Assembly: GCF_001422545.1 (NCBI RefSeq)
Contig: NZ_LMLE01000001.1
Location: 1,485,603-1,549,602 of the forward strand
Direction: 5' to 3'
Length of the DNA stretch: 64,000 nt
Origin: Pedobacter sp. Leaf41
GTDB lineage: Bacteria; Bacteroidota; Bacteroidia; Sphingobacteriales; Sphingobacteriaceae
A program made the translations under genes and the position numbers. Shown here one piece after another: positions 46,776 through 56,148 of the stretch (positions within the stretch are counted from its first letter, which is position 1; every line of letters begins with the position of its first letter). The notes below the pieces were generated by a model. The model saw nothing but the letters and a program-made list of their open reading frames with translations, was not told where the DNA came from and searched no databases.

Positions 46776-48305
46776 TTATTTTGTACCCCCGTACTCTTTA
46801 TTCTGCTCCAGTTTGGTATTGGCTAATTCTGCCTGCGGGATTGGAAAGATCTCATTTCTTCCAGACTTGAAGCCTTTATAAGCCAACAAACTTGCCGCCT
46901 TACCCCAACGAACCAGATCGAGAAAACGATGGCCTTCGCCTGCCAGCTCAGCCCTTCTTTCTCTGATGATGTTATCAAGCGTTACGGCAACAGGGTTTAA
47001 TCCTACCCGGGCACGAACCGCATTAAGCAGTTGGTACGCCCTGCTCCCCGTTCCTACCGCTGCGTTACTGGCTAGCAATGCCTCGGCTTCGAGAAGATAG
47101 GTATCTGCAAGACGTATTTCATAAGCATTCTGTGGGAAATTAAGCTCAGTTTGTCCGGTAGGCGCTTTATCGGCTACTCTTCCGATTGTTTTTTCGAGAA
47201 AATAACCCGTGTTTTGATAGCCCGCTTCGTAGGTAGCGATTCCATTTCGCTGCAAGCTGTCTAAATTGGCAACAGTGGCTTTATTTCGCGGATCAAAATG
47301 AATAAAATCAAAAAATTCTTTGGTGAAAAGCAGAAAACTGTATCCCGAATAATAATCCGGAGCGCCAGGACCTGGTTTATAACCACGTGGTCCGGTGATG
47401 ATGTTGAGCAGATTTCCTTCAGAAGCACCAGCATCATTCCAACCTCCATTAGAAGAATTAGAGTGAACAATTTCCAGGATGGATTCGGCATTGAATTTAT
47501 TGGCCACCTTAAACAGGTCACCATAATTGCTTAACAACCTATATCCATAAACCGAATTGGCCTGTCCAGGTGAAGTTCCGTTCACAAGGGCAAGCTGCTC
47601 GGCCGCCTCCGCATTTTTTCCCTGCCATAAATAAACTTTCCCCAAAATAGCTTGTGCTGCACCTTTTGTAATGCGGCCTCCATCTGTTCTAGCCACCACG
47701 GTATTAGGAAGACCCGGAATTGCCTCTGTGAGATCTTTTTCAATAAGTGCATAAACATCAGCTGGGGCAGCCTGTGTTATGTTATAAATTTCCTTTGGAT
47801 CAACTGCGGCGGTGAGTAAAGGAATGTTCTTGAAAAAACGAACCAGATCAAAATAAAAGATTGCCCTTAAAGTCTTGGCTTCGGAGATATAATTGGCCTT
47901 AGTGGTTGCATCCATGCTGATATCTCCCACTTTTGATAGGAAGACATTTGCCCGGAATATGCCGGCGTAGCCTTTGTTCCATAGATATCCCTGAGGGCCT
48001 ACGGTGGCACTAAGGGTAAAATTATTTACTACTTGCAGATCATTGATGTCTGAAGGACCTCCACCACCGGCAATCTGATCATCAGAAGCAGCATCCATAA
48101 TCGCAATTTTATCATATAAACCACCAGCCTGAAAACCAAAACGGTCATAAATGGCAATAAGTGCGGCTTTTGCCTCTTGCGGGGTTTTATAATAGTTATC
48201 CAGCAGAATACGTTCCTGTGGATTGATTTCGAGATATTTTTTACAGCCAGCTACTGTCGCTAAACCTGCGGCAATGATGATGGCATAAGTCAATTTATTT
48301 TTCAT
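46776..48305 (-). CDS. SusD/RagB-family lipoprotein (glucan locus)
   Basis: The product from the chosen start has 509 residues with a lipoprotein signal (TVAGC, then KKYLEINPQ). It shows SusD helices (TLRAIFYFDLVRFF, ILGKVYLWQGKNAEAAEQL) and the C-terminal RagB motif (IIRERRAELAGEGHRFLDLVRWG). ATG codons at 48311 and 48305 compete; AAGGAA sits 6 bases before the second, which was chosen. It is 10 bases past the SusC stop codon. The SusD lid binds the oligosaccharide for SusC. Confidence 0.93.
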   Translation of the reverse strand: MKNKLTYAIIIAAGLATVAGCKKYLEINPQERILLDNYYKTPQEAKAALIAIYDRFGFQAGGLYDKIAIMDAASDDQIAGGGGPSDINDLQVVNNFTLSATVGPQGYLWNKGYAGIFRANVFLSKVGDISMDATTKANYISEAKTLRAIFYFDLVRFFKNIPLLTAAVDPKEIYNITQAAPADVYALIEKDLTEAIPGLPNTVVARTDGGRITKGAAQAILGKVYLWQGKNAEAAEQLALVNGTSPGQANSVYGYRLLSNYGDLFKVANKFNAESILEIVHSNSSNGGWNDAGASEGNLLNIITGPRGYKPGPGAPDYYSGYSFLLFTKEFFDFIHFDPRNKATVANLDSLQRNGIATYEAGYQNTGYFLEKTIGRVADKAPTGQTELNFPQNAYEIRLADTYLLEAEALLASNAAVGTGSRAYQLLNAVRARVGLNPVAVTLDNIIRERRAELAGEGHRFLDLVRWGKAASLLAYKGFKSGRNEIFPIPQAELANTKLEQNKEYGGTK

Positions 48306-48315
48306 TTTCATTTCC

Positions 48316-51300
48316 TTAAAAATTAGCGTTGATACCAAATACAAAAGAGCGGGCTTGAGGATATAAACCTCTGTCGATACTAAAAGCATTTCCACTGTTA
48401 TTTGAGCCTAGTTCCGGATCGTAGCCCGTGTATTTTGTGGCGGTAAACAGGTTTTCAGATAACACATAGACTCTGAATTTTTGCAGACCTACTTTACTGA
48501 CTATGGATTTAGGCAAAGTATATCCGATCTGAAAAGTCCTCAGCCTGAAATAATCTCCTTTTTCGAGATACAGGGAAGAAAATTTGGTCAGGTTTTTATT
48601 CGGATCCGCATCTGTTAACCTTGGTTGTGTAGCTGACGGATTGGTTGGTGTCCAACGATCCAGCCTTGAAGTCTGATAATTCGCATTTGGTATATCCAGG
48701 CGTCTAAGTCCCTGAAAAATCATGTTGCCAGCCACGCCGCTACCGAAAGCGATCAGGTCCCAGTTTCTGAATCCCAGGTTTAGCGTGATTCCATAGGTGA
48801 ATTTTGGAAGACCATTCCCGATAAAGTCTCTATCATTCACATCAATCGCTTCATCGTTATTTAAATTTGCAAACTTTACGTCACCCGGTTTTGCCAGGGG
48901 CTGTAAAACTGTTCCATTTGGACCACGATAAGCGTTGATCTCTGCCTGGCTCTGGAAAATTCCCTGATTCACATAGCCAAAAAACTCATTATAAGAATGA
49001 CCGATCTGTGTACGGGTAATATTGCCCAGTGTCTGGAAAGTGGCCTGGGAATCATCAATAAAGTTAATACCGGGACTCAATTTATCAATTCGGTTTTTCA
49101 GGAATGATCCGTTGCCACTGATGCCGAAGTTGATCTCTCCGAACTTCTTGCGATAACCGAGCTCGAACTCAAATCCTGAATTGGACATATCTGCAATGTT
49201 GGCTGCCGGACTTCCGCTTCCAATGTATCCTGGTACAGGCGGATTCTGAAGGATACCTACTGTTTTCTTTTTATACCAATCCAAAACCAGATTAACATTT
49301 TCGAACAATGTGGCGTCGATACCTATATTGGTCTGGCGGGTTTCCTCCCACTTTAAATCTGGATTCGCGGAAGCCGCAGGACTGTAACCGATATTCACGA
49401 TGTTCTCATTACCGAAAGTGTAGTTTCTGCCACTTCCCACTAATGGCACATAAGCGAAATCTCCAATTCCATCATTACCTGTCACTCCGTAGCTGGCACG
49501 AAGTTTTAAAAAGTTAACCACCTTGTTTTGAGGAAAAAAGTCTTCCTTGGTTGGCACCCAACCAATCTGTCCTGAAGGGAAATAACCGTATTTGTTATTG
49601 GCACCGAAGCGTGACGAACCATCTCTTCTGATCAATGCCGAAAACAGATATTTTTCCTTATAATCATAGGTCAATCGGGAGAAAAGCGAGAATACTTTAT
49701 GATCAGTGCCCTCACTGCCGTCTGAAGTTCTGTTTGTAGCAACCGGTTTGAATCTCATTGAGGCAGAATAAAAATCCTGAGCGGGAACGTCGAAAAACGT
49801 GGTGCTTACACTTCTGCTGAACCCGTCGCTATAGGAACCCTGACCAACTAGTAAGCTTAGATTGTGATTGCCAAATGAACGGGTGTAAGACAACGTGTTT
49901 TCCAGGTTATAGGTAATTACGTAATTGATGTTACGTGAAAACTGCGTTCTGGTATTGGTTGTAGAAGAGTTTAAGTAATAAATCGGATTGAATCCATCAC
50001 TGCCATAAAAAGCCAGTTTCGAACCCAAAGTGGAACGAAAACGAAGTCCCTTGATCGGTTCCGCTTCCAGGAAAGCATTTCCCACAATGTTATGGTCCCA
50101 CGAGTAATTACCGATTCTTCTTCGAATGTCTCCAAGTGGATTGGTAATCTCCTGCGCCACTCTTGTGGAAATACCATAAGGATTTCCAAACTGATCGCGA
50201 AATACCGGCTGGGTACTGTATGGAGCAGCTCCGGCAACGGCAGGATCAGTGATGATGGCCGGAGTGATGGGGTCTAAATTGATCGCAGAACTTAGCGGTC
50301 CACCGAACTCACTGTTGGTATTCCCCACAGAATTAGTAATGGCATGACTGTAACCAAGATTTTCTCCGATAGTCAACCATTTATAGGGTCTATGTGTAGA
50401 ATTGATCCTGATATTTGCCCTGTTGAATTTTGAGACGTCCTTTGCTACAATCCCATCAATCTTGAAATAACCTGCTGAAAGGTAAAAGGTGGATTTCTCA
50501 CCGCCCCCACTGATGGAGAATTCGTGGTTTTGTCTGCCTGCATTGTCATTGAATACCGTGGATTGCCAATCGGTACCTTCGCCATATGCCGCTGGATTGG
50601 CGAAAGGCAAAGTAAATGTTCCTGAAACATAATCATTGGTATATGCTTCATTTCTCAACGTTGCATATTCCGTGGCGTTTAGGAGGTCGAGTTTCTTTGC
50701 TGCCTTGGCCTGTCCGTAATAGCCATTGTAGCTCATTTCAATTTTACCCTGTTTTCCTTTTTTGGTAGTCACGATGATCACGCCTGAAGCAGCTCTGGCG
50801 CCATAAATAGCTGCTGAAGCCGCATCTTTAAGCACCTCAATCGACTCGATATCAGCTTGGTTAAGGTAACCAATACCCCCATTATCCACCACAACCCCGT
50901 CAATTACCCATAATGGATCATTTTTACCTCCAAAGGAAGTAAATCCACGAAGCCGAACAGTTGATGCAGAGCCAGGCTGGCCAGATTGTGCAGCAATAGT
51001 CAAACCAGAAGTACGACCCTGAAGCGCTTGCTCAATCCTGGTGGTTGTCGGTTGATTCTCCAAATCCGCAGCACGAACACTTGAGATCGCACCAGTTACC
51101 ACACTTTTCTTTTGCACGCCGTAACCGATCACGACAACGTCAGTCAAGTCTTGAGAATTGGGTGTTAATGATACATTAACCTTCCCTCCCGAAGGTATGG
51201 TAACCGTTTGCGTGTTCATCCCGATTAGGCTGATGGTAAGCGTTCCACCAACAGGCGCCTGAATAGTGAACACACCATTAGGATCGGTAGATGCTGCCCT

Positions 51301-51456
51301 GGAAGATCCATTAAGCTTAATTGTTACGCCCGGTAATGGGCTACCGTCCTTTTGGTCGGTGATCTTTCCTGTAACGGCAATATCCTGAGCATAAAGTACA
51401 AAGGGAAATGCCAAGAGACAGTAAATGAAGAATACGAATGTAAATCTTCTTCTCAT
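48316..51456 (-). CDS. SusC-family TonB-dependent transporter (glucan locus)
   Basis: The 1046-residue protein has a signal peptide ending at VLYAQ, a carboxypeptidase-regulatory-like domain (VTGKITDQKDGSPLPGV), a TonB-box-like VVVIGYG, a plug (PLWVIDGVVVDNGG, VLKDAASAAIYGARAASG) and a barrel ending in ANF. It imports the oligosaccharide captured by SusD. It starts its own unit; TAACCAAA at 51480-51487 is 23 bases upstream of the ATG. It is not a recent duplicate of the first SusC: the two differ across most of the barrel. Confidence 0.95.
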   Translation of the reverse strand: MRRRFTFVFFIYCLLAFPFVLYAQDIAVTGKITDQKDGSPLPGVTIKLNGSSRAASTDPNGVFTIQAPVGGTLTISLIGMNTQTVTIPSGGKVNVSLTPNSQDLTDVVVIGYGVQKKSVVTGAISSVRAADLENQPTTTRIEQALQGRTSGLTIAAQSGQPGSASTVRLRGFTSFGGKNDPLWVIDGVVVDNGGIGYLNQADIESIEVLKDAASAAIYGARAASGVIIVTTKKGKQGKIEMSYNGYYGQAKAAKKLDLLNATEYATLRNEAYTNDYVSGTFTLPFANPAAYGEGTDWQSTVFNDNAGRQNHEFSISGGGEKSTFYLSAGYFKIDGIVAKDVSKFNRANIRINSTHRPYKWLTIGENLGYSHAITNSVGNTNSEFGGPLSSAINLDPITPAIITDPAVAGAAPYSTQPVFRDQFGNPYGISTRVAQEITNPLGDIRRRIGNYSWDHNIVGNAFLEAEPIKGLRFRSTLGSKLAFYGSDGFNPIYYLNSSTTNTRTQFSRNINYVITYNLENTLSYTRSFGNHNLSLLVGQGSYSDGFSRSVSTTFFDVPAQDFYSASMRFKPVATNRTSDGSEGTDHKVFSLFSRLTYDYKEKYLFSALIRRDGSSRFGANNKYGYFPSGQIGWVPTKEDFFPQNKVVNFLKLRASYGVTGNDGIGDFAYVPLVGSGRNYTFGNENIVNIGYSPAASANPDLKWEETRQTNIGIDATLFENVNLVLDWYKKKTVGILQNPPVPGYIGSGSPAANIADMSNSGFEFELGYRKKFGEINFGISGNGSFLKNRIDKLSPGINFIDDSQATFQTLGNITRTQIGHSYNEFFGYVNQGIFQSQAEINAYRGPNGTVLQPLAKPGDVKFANLNNDEAIDVNDRDFIGNGLPKFTYGITLNLGFRNWDLIAFGSGVAGNMIFQGLRRLDIPNANYQTSRLDRWTPTNPSATQPRLTDADPNKNLTKFSSLYLEKGDYFRLRTFQIGYTLPKSIVSKVGLQKFRVYVLSENLFTATKYTGYDPELGSNNSGNAFSIDRGLYPQARSFVFGINANF

Positions 51457-51948
51457 AGAAAATCAATTTTAAATTAATATTTGGTTAGTTATATAGATCC
51501 GGATTTGGTTGCCGGATTATGAAATCAAATCTAAAGCGGTAAATGAAAATCGCACAATTCAGCACTACTACAGCAACCATACAAAGACTTACTTTATTGA
51601 CAAAAAGATATAAACTGCCCCTACATTGACCCTACATACGCAATGAAAAATACTGATAAACAGATGATTAAAAATAAACACCCTGAGTTTTATGTAGTAC
51701 AAATAAAGTCCTGCCTTAAGAAGTTCAGTGGATGGAATTGCAACCAATAGTAGGTTTATTTTGATTCATTCATATCCCTTACATCCGAAAGCAACTGCCT
51801 AAAGGTTGTTCGGTATAGTATGAAGATTAAAAAACAAGGGATGGCTAAATCGGTAAAAGAGAATAAAGACCGGGCAGGAATATCCATGCCCGGAACTGTT
51901 GCAGTTACGCTTACGATGAGGTAAAGCTTCATGCTGTAAGGTGCCAGT
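51457..51948. promoter_or_regulatory. Upstream region of the glucan-locus SusC
   Basis: This 492-base gap contains the TAACCAAA leader element (51480-51487), a terminator hairpin for the PL14-like gene, and otherwise AT-rich text without a gene. The second TTTGGTTG-like string at 51504-51511 is a weaker copy of the element. No clear repeat pair like that of the pectin locus was seen. Confidence 0.45.
51870..51893 (-). terminator. Hairpin after the PL14-like gene
   Basis: CCGGGCA and TGCCCGG form a perfect 7-bp stem around a 10-base loop. On the minus strand it is followed by TCTTTATTCTCTTTT, a T-rich tail. It lies about 55 bases past the stop codon of the PL14-like gene. Confidence 0.65.
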
Positions 51949-52833
51949 TTACTGAATTTTATTTACTACCAGGTCATCGAAATAGATGTAACTGGTTTGA
52001 CTGCTTCCCCATACGGCAACATCCTTTCCACCACGGAAATTATGGAAGGAAAGGCGCTTGATCAGTCTTTGCGCATCATTGGTCGTCCACCGAATGGCCT
52101 GATCCAAGACGGCGGTTCCGTTGATTTTCACCTGCACCCAACCGTTTGTACTGGATCCGGTGTTAGCCTTCACGTAGAGATGAACATTATAGCTCTGACC
52201 TTTTACCAGGCTTCCGCTCGAAGGATAACTTTTTCCAAAGGTATCTCCACAAGGGCCGGCCATATCCCTATGGTACACATACGGCTGAAAGTAAACCCGG
52301 CTGCCGTTATTATACCACATCAGTCGCAGACTTCCTCCATTGCCATCGGTAGCAATATCACAACCAGTGTTGCCCTCGCCGATCAGAAACCCAAAGCCCA
52401 CTTTACCTCCACGGCTCCAGTCGAACTGAGAATGAAAACGAACTTTAAAATCAGCCTCATATGCTGATCCATCGGATATATCTGCACCGGCAATCAAGCC
52501 ATTGGAGACTGCATTAGGGGCCAGCGTAGCCCTGGCCCAGCCACTTGAAATGTAGGCACGATCCTGATTCCAGCCAGAAAGTGCTGCTCCACCAAAATCT
52601 GCACTTGCAGCAATGGAACTATACGGACCATCGGCTCGACTAAACTGCGTATTAATATTACTGGGATAGGCCTGGGCGGCAGCTGTTGCCATGGTTTTCT
52701 CCAAACTAACTTTCTCCTCAGTAGCGGTAGAGAACTGATTTTGACTTTGTTCCTCCTTGGAACAGCCAGAGAAGATGCTTAAAAATAATGGCATGACAAT
52801 GCCCGCCAATAATAAATTGATTTTTGAACTCAT
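51949..52833 (-). CDS. PL14-like beta-jelly-roll lipoprotein
   Basis: The 294-residue protein has a lipoprotein signal (IFSGC) followed by a disordered Ser/Gln/Glu-rich linker of about 35 residues. From about residue 95 it is a beta-jelly roll of polysaccharide lyase 14 style: ADFKVRFHSQFDWSRGGKVG, a middle block with YHRDMAGPCGDTFGKSY, and RLSFHNFRGGKD then YIYFDDLVV. Known relatives cut alginate or glucuronan; some related folds only bind. It is a separate unit: TAACCAAA at 52839-52846 is 5 bases upstream of the ATG. Its position beside the glucan locus suggests surface work on an acidic or glucan polymer, without proof. Confidence 0.65.
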   Translation of the reverse strand: MSSKINLLLAGIVMPLFLSIFSGCSKEEQSQNQFSTATEEKVSLEKTMATAAAQAYPSNINTQFSRADGPYSSIAASADFGGAALSGWNQDRAYISSGWARATLAPNAVSNGLIAGADISDGSAYEADFKVRFHSQFDWSRGGKVGFGFLIGEGNTGCDIATDGNGGSLRLMWYNNGSRVYFQPYVYHRDMAGPCGDTFGKSYPSSGSLVKGQSYNVHLYVKANTGSSTNGWVQVKINGTAVLDQAIRWTTNDAQRLIKRLSFHNFRGGKDVAVWGSSQTSYIYFDDLVVNKIQ

Positions 52834-53229
52834 AAGAATTTGGTTAGAAATGAACTGATTTGTTAAGCTGCTCAGACAATCTCCTTGAGGCTGTACTGAG
52901 GGAAATGATAGGACTGTCTGTTTTCTAAATGATGGATAGTTGCTTTCTTAAATTTACCAACCAGACAGATAAAGAATACAATAGCATAATTAAAATACTA
53001 CAAAAAGCTACTTTTATTAACGTTTCAATCGTTTGAAATAATAGCATTAACAACCTGTTAATAAAGCCATTTCTAATTAATAATCAATTTCATGATAAGC
53101 TTATCCTTCAGTATAGAAATTAATCTGACGAACCAATCGAACAGCAGCGCAAAATGAAAGGGATAGCATCAAATCAAGCGTAATTCTAACTTGGTTAATA
53201 CAAATTAAAATTGATTTCCAGGAGATGAA
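52834..53229. promoter_or_regulatory. Upstream region of the PL14-like gene
   Basis: This 396-base gap carries the TAACCAAA copy next to the PL14-like ATG. The rest is AT-rich and contains no supported gene or strong hairpin. A second TTTGGTTA-like string (TTGGTTAATAC) is near 53190. Confidence 0.4.
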
Positions 53230-56148
53230 TTAAATCATTTTTGTTTTGGAAATTTCATTCAAAAACTCGTAGAGATTAGTTTCAGGCTTAAGCTGTAGCT
53301 TTTTTCTAAGTCTGTACCGGCCCACTTCCACCGCTTTAATGGTAACATTCATCAGCTGGGCCATTTCTTTTGTAGAAAGGTTCATCGATAAATAAGCACA
53401 GAATTTTAAGTCATTTTGACTGAGTTCAGGATACCTGGATTTGAGCTTATTGAAAAAGTCGGTATTCACATGGCTGAAATGCACACTCAAATGATCCAGT
53501 TCCTGATCCTTTCGCTCTACATCTTTGATCAACCGGATGAGATGACGAAAGCTGGTGCTACTATCTTTAATATCATGGTTTTTAACTACTGCAGAGATAA
53601 CTTCCTTGATTTTGGCCAAAACTTTTCCACGTTGCAGCAAGTGCATAGTCATGGTAGAAAGCTCCTTATTCTTGTAATTCACTTCGGCTTCCAATTTCTC
53701 ATTCTGCAGTCTGATAATTTCTTTCTCATTTCGATCAAGCTCAAGCTGATGCAGATAACTCATGCGATGCTGGGCCTTCTGATGTTTTGCTTTCTGCCAT
53801 TTGATCAACACTTTAATCGCAAGCGCAGTTAAGAAGATGTATATTATTTTCATCCACCAGGTATCGTACCAGGCATGCTTAACCTCAAAAACATAACTCA
53901 AAACTTTCGATTCGTTATTAATATGAGACCTTGCCTTGACATTGAAAGTATAGCACCCGGCCGGGAGGTTGGTATAGTCTTTTTCGCTCTTATCGCTCCA
54001 GACTGACCAATGATCATCGAAACCAACCAACTGATAGCTGAAAGTTAAATTCTTATCCTGTTCAAAAAGTGTAGATGAAAACTCAAAATGAATTGAGTTT
54101 AGCTCATTGTTAAAGCTTGGAATATGAGAGACGTCCTGCCGCTCGGCAATCGCATTATTCTTTACAAAGTATCCCCCAAAAACCAGGCTATCGCTTTTGC
54201 CTTGTAGCTTTACAGCTCCGAGCACAATATTTGGTCTGGTTATATTCCGGATATATTTGCTGTAATTAATATGATAAGCTCCCTTATTTGCCCCAATAAA
54301 AATATTCTTATCGTCCAGGGCATAGATTGATTCAAATCCTCCCACCACTTTCCCATCAAGTTCAGGCATGTAAAAAATGCTGAAATTATTTTTACCAGAA
54401 GGCTTGCTAAAATCAATAACCCCAACCTTTTTATTGCTTACAAACCAAACATTTCCGTCATTATCTTCTTTCAGATACTGAATCGGTGTATCATCCAACA
54501 ACTTTCCAAACAAGCTGACACGGACAAACCGATTTTTGTTTGAATCGAACTCATAAACTCCTTTAGCAGTTGCGACCACTACTCTGTTCTTGATCCGATA
54601 AACGTAGTTGTAGAGTTTGAAAGGTAGCCCATCTACATCAGTAAACATTTTAACAGTTAAAATGCTCTTGTGATCAGGCTTCAGCAAAATTTTATAAACG
54701 CCATGGTATGGATGCGAGGCCCAAATTAAGTCAGGATTATTGTTATCTGCAACGATGAACCTTAGGGTCTCTTTGATGCCTTCGACCTTACCCATATTGC
54801 TAAATCTTCCATTGCTGTAGGCAAGTTTCTGAAGTCCGGTATAAGTTCCGGCAATCACATCTGTAATGGGAATGATGTTTTCAAGAGACTCGAACATCCA
54901 CGTGCCTGGCAAACTATACATGGGCACCGCTACATTATTATTGATCAGAAATGTCCCTTCTTCATGGGCCATAAGCAATTGGTTGTTGAATTCATTGAGT
55001 CCCCAAACCTGGCCTTTGGTGTTTTTCACTTCCTGAAAGTTAGAAACAGAATAGCTTATATCAGCAGAATTGCCGGTGATTGCGGAACAGTAAAGTCCGT
55101 TGGATGTACCGATGTAAATAGATTGATTGTGCTTCCTAAAAGCATAACTGGTGATCTGCTTAGTTCTATCCGGAAAAATATTCTTGATCGCACTGTTAAT
55201 GGCTATATATGAAATTCCATCATCAAGAGCGAGCCACACATTTTTATGCTTATCTAACAAAATACCTCGGACATTGTTATTCTGTAAACCTTCCCGATAA
55301 TTGTATTTTTGAACCACCTGGCCCACCCTGTTCATGATGTAAATTCCTCCCGAAGTGGTACCTATTGCGTATTGACCTGAACTGATTTGGCTAGCGAAAA
55401 AAATCCTGTCATTGAACAGTACAGGATCAAACTTAGTTTTAAAAGAGGTTAGCTTTCCTTTCGAAATGATAAACAATCCTCTTTTCAATGTAGATATGAG
55501 AATAGAATGCCTTCCAAATGGCATGATAGAGGTAACGCTGGCCTGTTTCAGTACAGTGTCTGCACAATAGGGAGTCCATATACCTTGGTCAAACTGTAGC
55601 AACCCTTTTTCTCTCACCTGAGCAAAAATCTTTCCGTTTGCCTCTCCCAGGTGAAGCCAGGTAGTAGCGGTTTTGTAATATTTGACCACATCATTTTTGT
55701 AGTGCAGCACAGCATTGTTTGAGCGAAAGAAGACTTCATCTTTTACGATTGAAATATCCCAGATATCGGCTAGTTTCCTCAAGTCTTCTGGCAGTAAATA
55801 TAAAAGCGAATGATAGCGGAGAATTCCTTGCGCATCAGGAAAAAAATAACCAAATTCATCCTGGCCGCCTACATAAATCCTGTTTCTGGAATCAATCCCA
55901 AGAGATCGTACAGCGGTAAAATTAGGCAAACGATGCAGATTCCAGTATCTGCCATCAAAGGTCAGCAATCCTTCATTGTTTCCAAAGTAAAGAATGCCGC
56001 CCCGATCCTGTTTCACATCCCAGTTCTGAATTCCTCCCTTATACACTTCATTTGTATAATTGACGATTTTGGGTGTGCCCAGCAATTCCTGCGCCATGGA
56101 ATAACCGGCGACGAAAAAAGCAATCAGGAATATCAGCGTTTTGATCAT
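53230..56148 (-). CDS. SusR-like sensor with LuxR-type HTH (Reg_prop/Y_Y_Y) regulator
   Basis: From the ATG at 56148 the product has 972 residues. It begins with a signal-like hydrophobic segment, then about 650 residues of two seven-bladed propellers (WDVKQDRGGILYFGNN, DDGNVWFVSNKKVG) and a Y_Y_Y domain (LTFSYQLVGFDDHWSVWS). One membrane span follows (KIIYIFLTALAIKVLI), a coiled coil and a LuxR-type helix-turn-helix at the end (NLSTKEMAQLMNVTIKAVEVGRY). There is no kinase, so it is a one-component membrane regulator like SusR-class proteins of glycan loci. TAACCAAATG overlaps its ATG. It likely controls the adjacent SusC/SusD/GH30/GH5 unit. Confidence 0.88.
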   Translation of the reverse strand: MIKTLIFLIAFFVAGYSMAQELLGTPKIVNYTNEVYKGGIQNWDVKQDRGGILYFGNNEGLLTFDGRYWNLHRLPNFTAVRSLGIDSRNRIYVGGQDEFGYFFPDAQGILRYHSLLYLLPEDLRKLADIWDISIVKDEVFFRSNNAVLHYKNDVVKYYKTATTWLHLGEANGKIFAQVREKGLLQFDQGIWTPYCADTVLKQASVTSIMPFGRHSILISTLKRGLFIISKGKLTSFKTKFDPVLFNDRIFFASQISSGQYAIGTTSGGIYIMNRVGQVVQKYNYREGLQNNNVRGILLDKHKNVWLALDDGISYIAINSAIKNIFPDRTKQITSYAFRKHNQSIYIGTSNGLYCSAITGNSADISYSVSNFQEVKNTKGQVWGLNEFNNQLLMAHEEGTFLINNNVAVPMYSLPGTWMFESLENIIPITDVIAGTYTGLQKLAYSNGRFSNMGKVEGIKETLRFIVADNNNPDLIWASHPYHGVYKILLKPDHKSILTVKMFTDVDGLPFKLYNYVYRIKNRVVVATAKGVYEFDSNKNRFVRVSLFGKLLDDTPIQYLKEDNDGNVWFVSNKKVGVIDFSKPSGKNNFSIFYMPELDGKVVGGFESIYALDDKNIFIGANKGAYHINYSKYIRNITRPNIVLGAVKLQGKSDSLVFGGYFVKNNAIAERQDVSHIPSFNNELNSIHFEFSSTLFEQDKNLTFSYQLVGFDDHWSVWSDKSEKDYTNLPAGCYTFNVKARSHINNESKVLSYVFEVKHAWYDTWWMKIIYIFLTALAIKVLIKWQKAKHQKAQHRMSYLHQLELDRNEKEIIRLQNEKLEAEVNYKNKELSTMTMHLLQRGKVLAKIKEVISAVVKNHDIKDSSTSFRHLIRLIKDVERKDQELDHLSVHFSHVNTDFFNKLKSRYPELSQNDLKFCAYLSMNLSTKEMAQLMNVTIKAVEVGRYRLRKKLQLKPETNLYEFLNEISKTKMI

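Noticed and set aside
51997..52467. 156-codon plus-strand frame across the PL14-like gene
   Set aside because: It is antisense to a gene with a clear lipoprotein signal and conserved fold, and looks like a frame shadow.
53416..53832. 138-codon plus-strand frame opposite the LuxR-HTH end of the regulator
   Set aside because: Antisense shadow; hydrophobic stretches arise from the reverse of helix codons.
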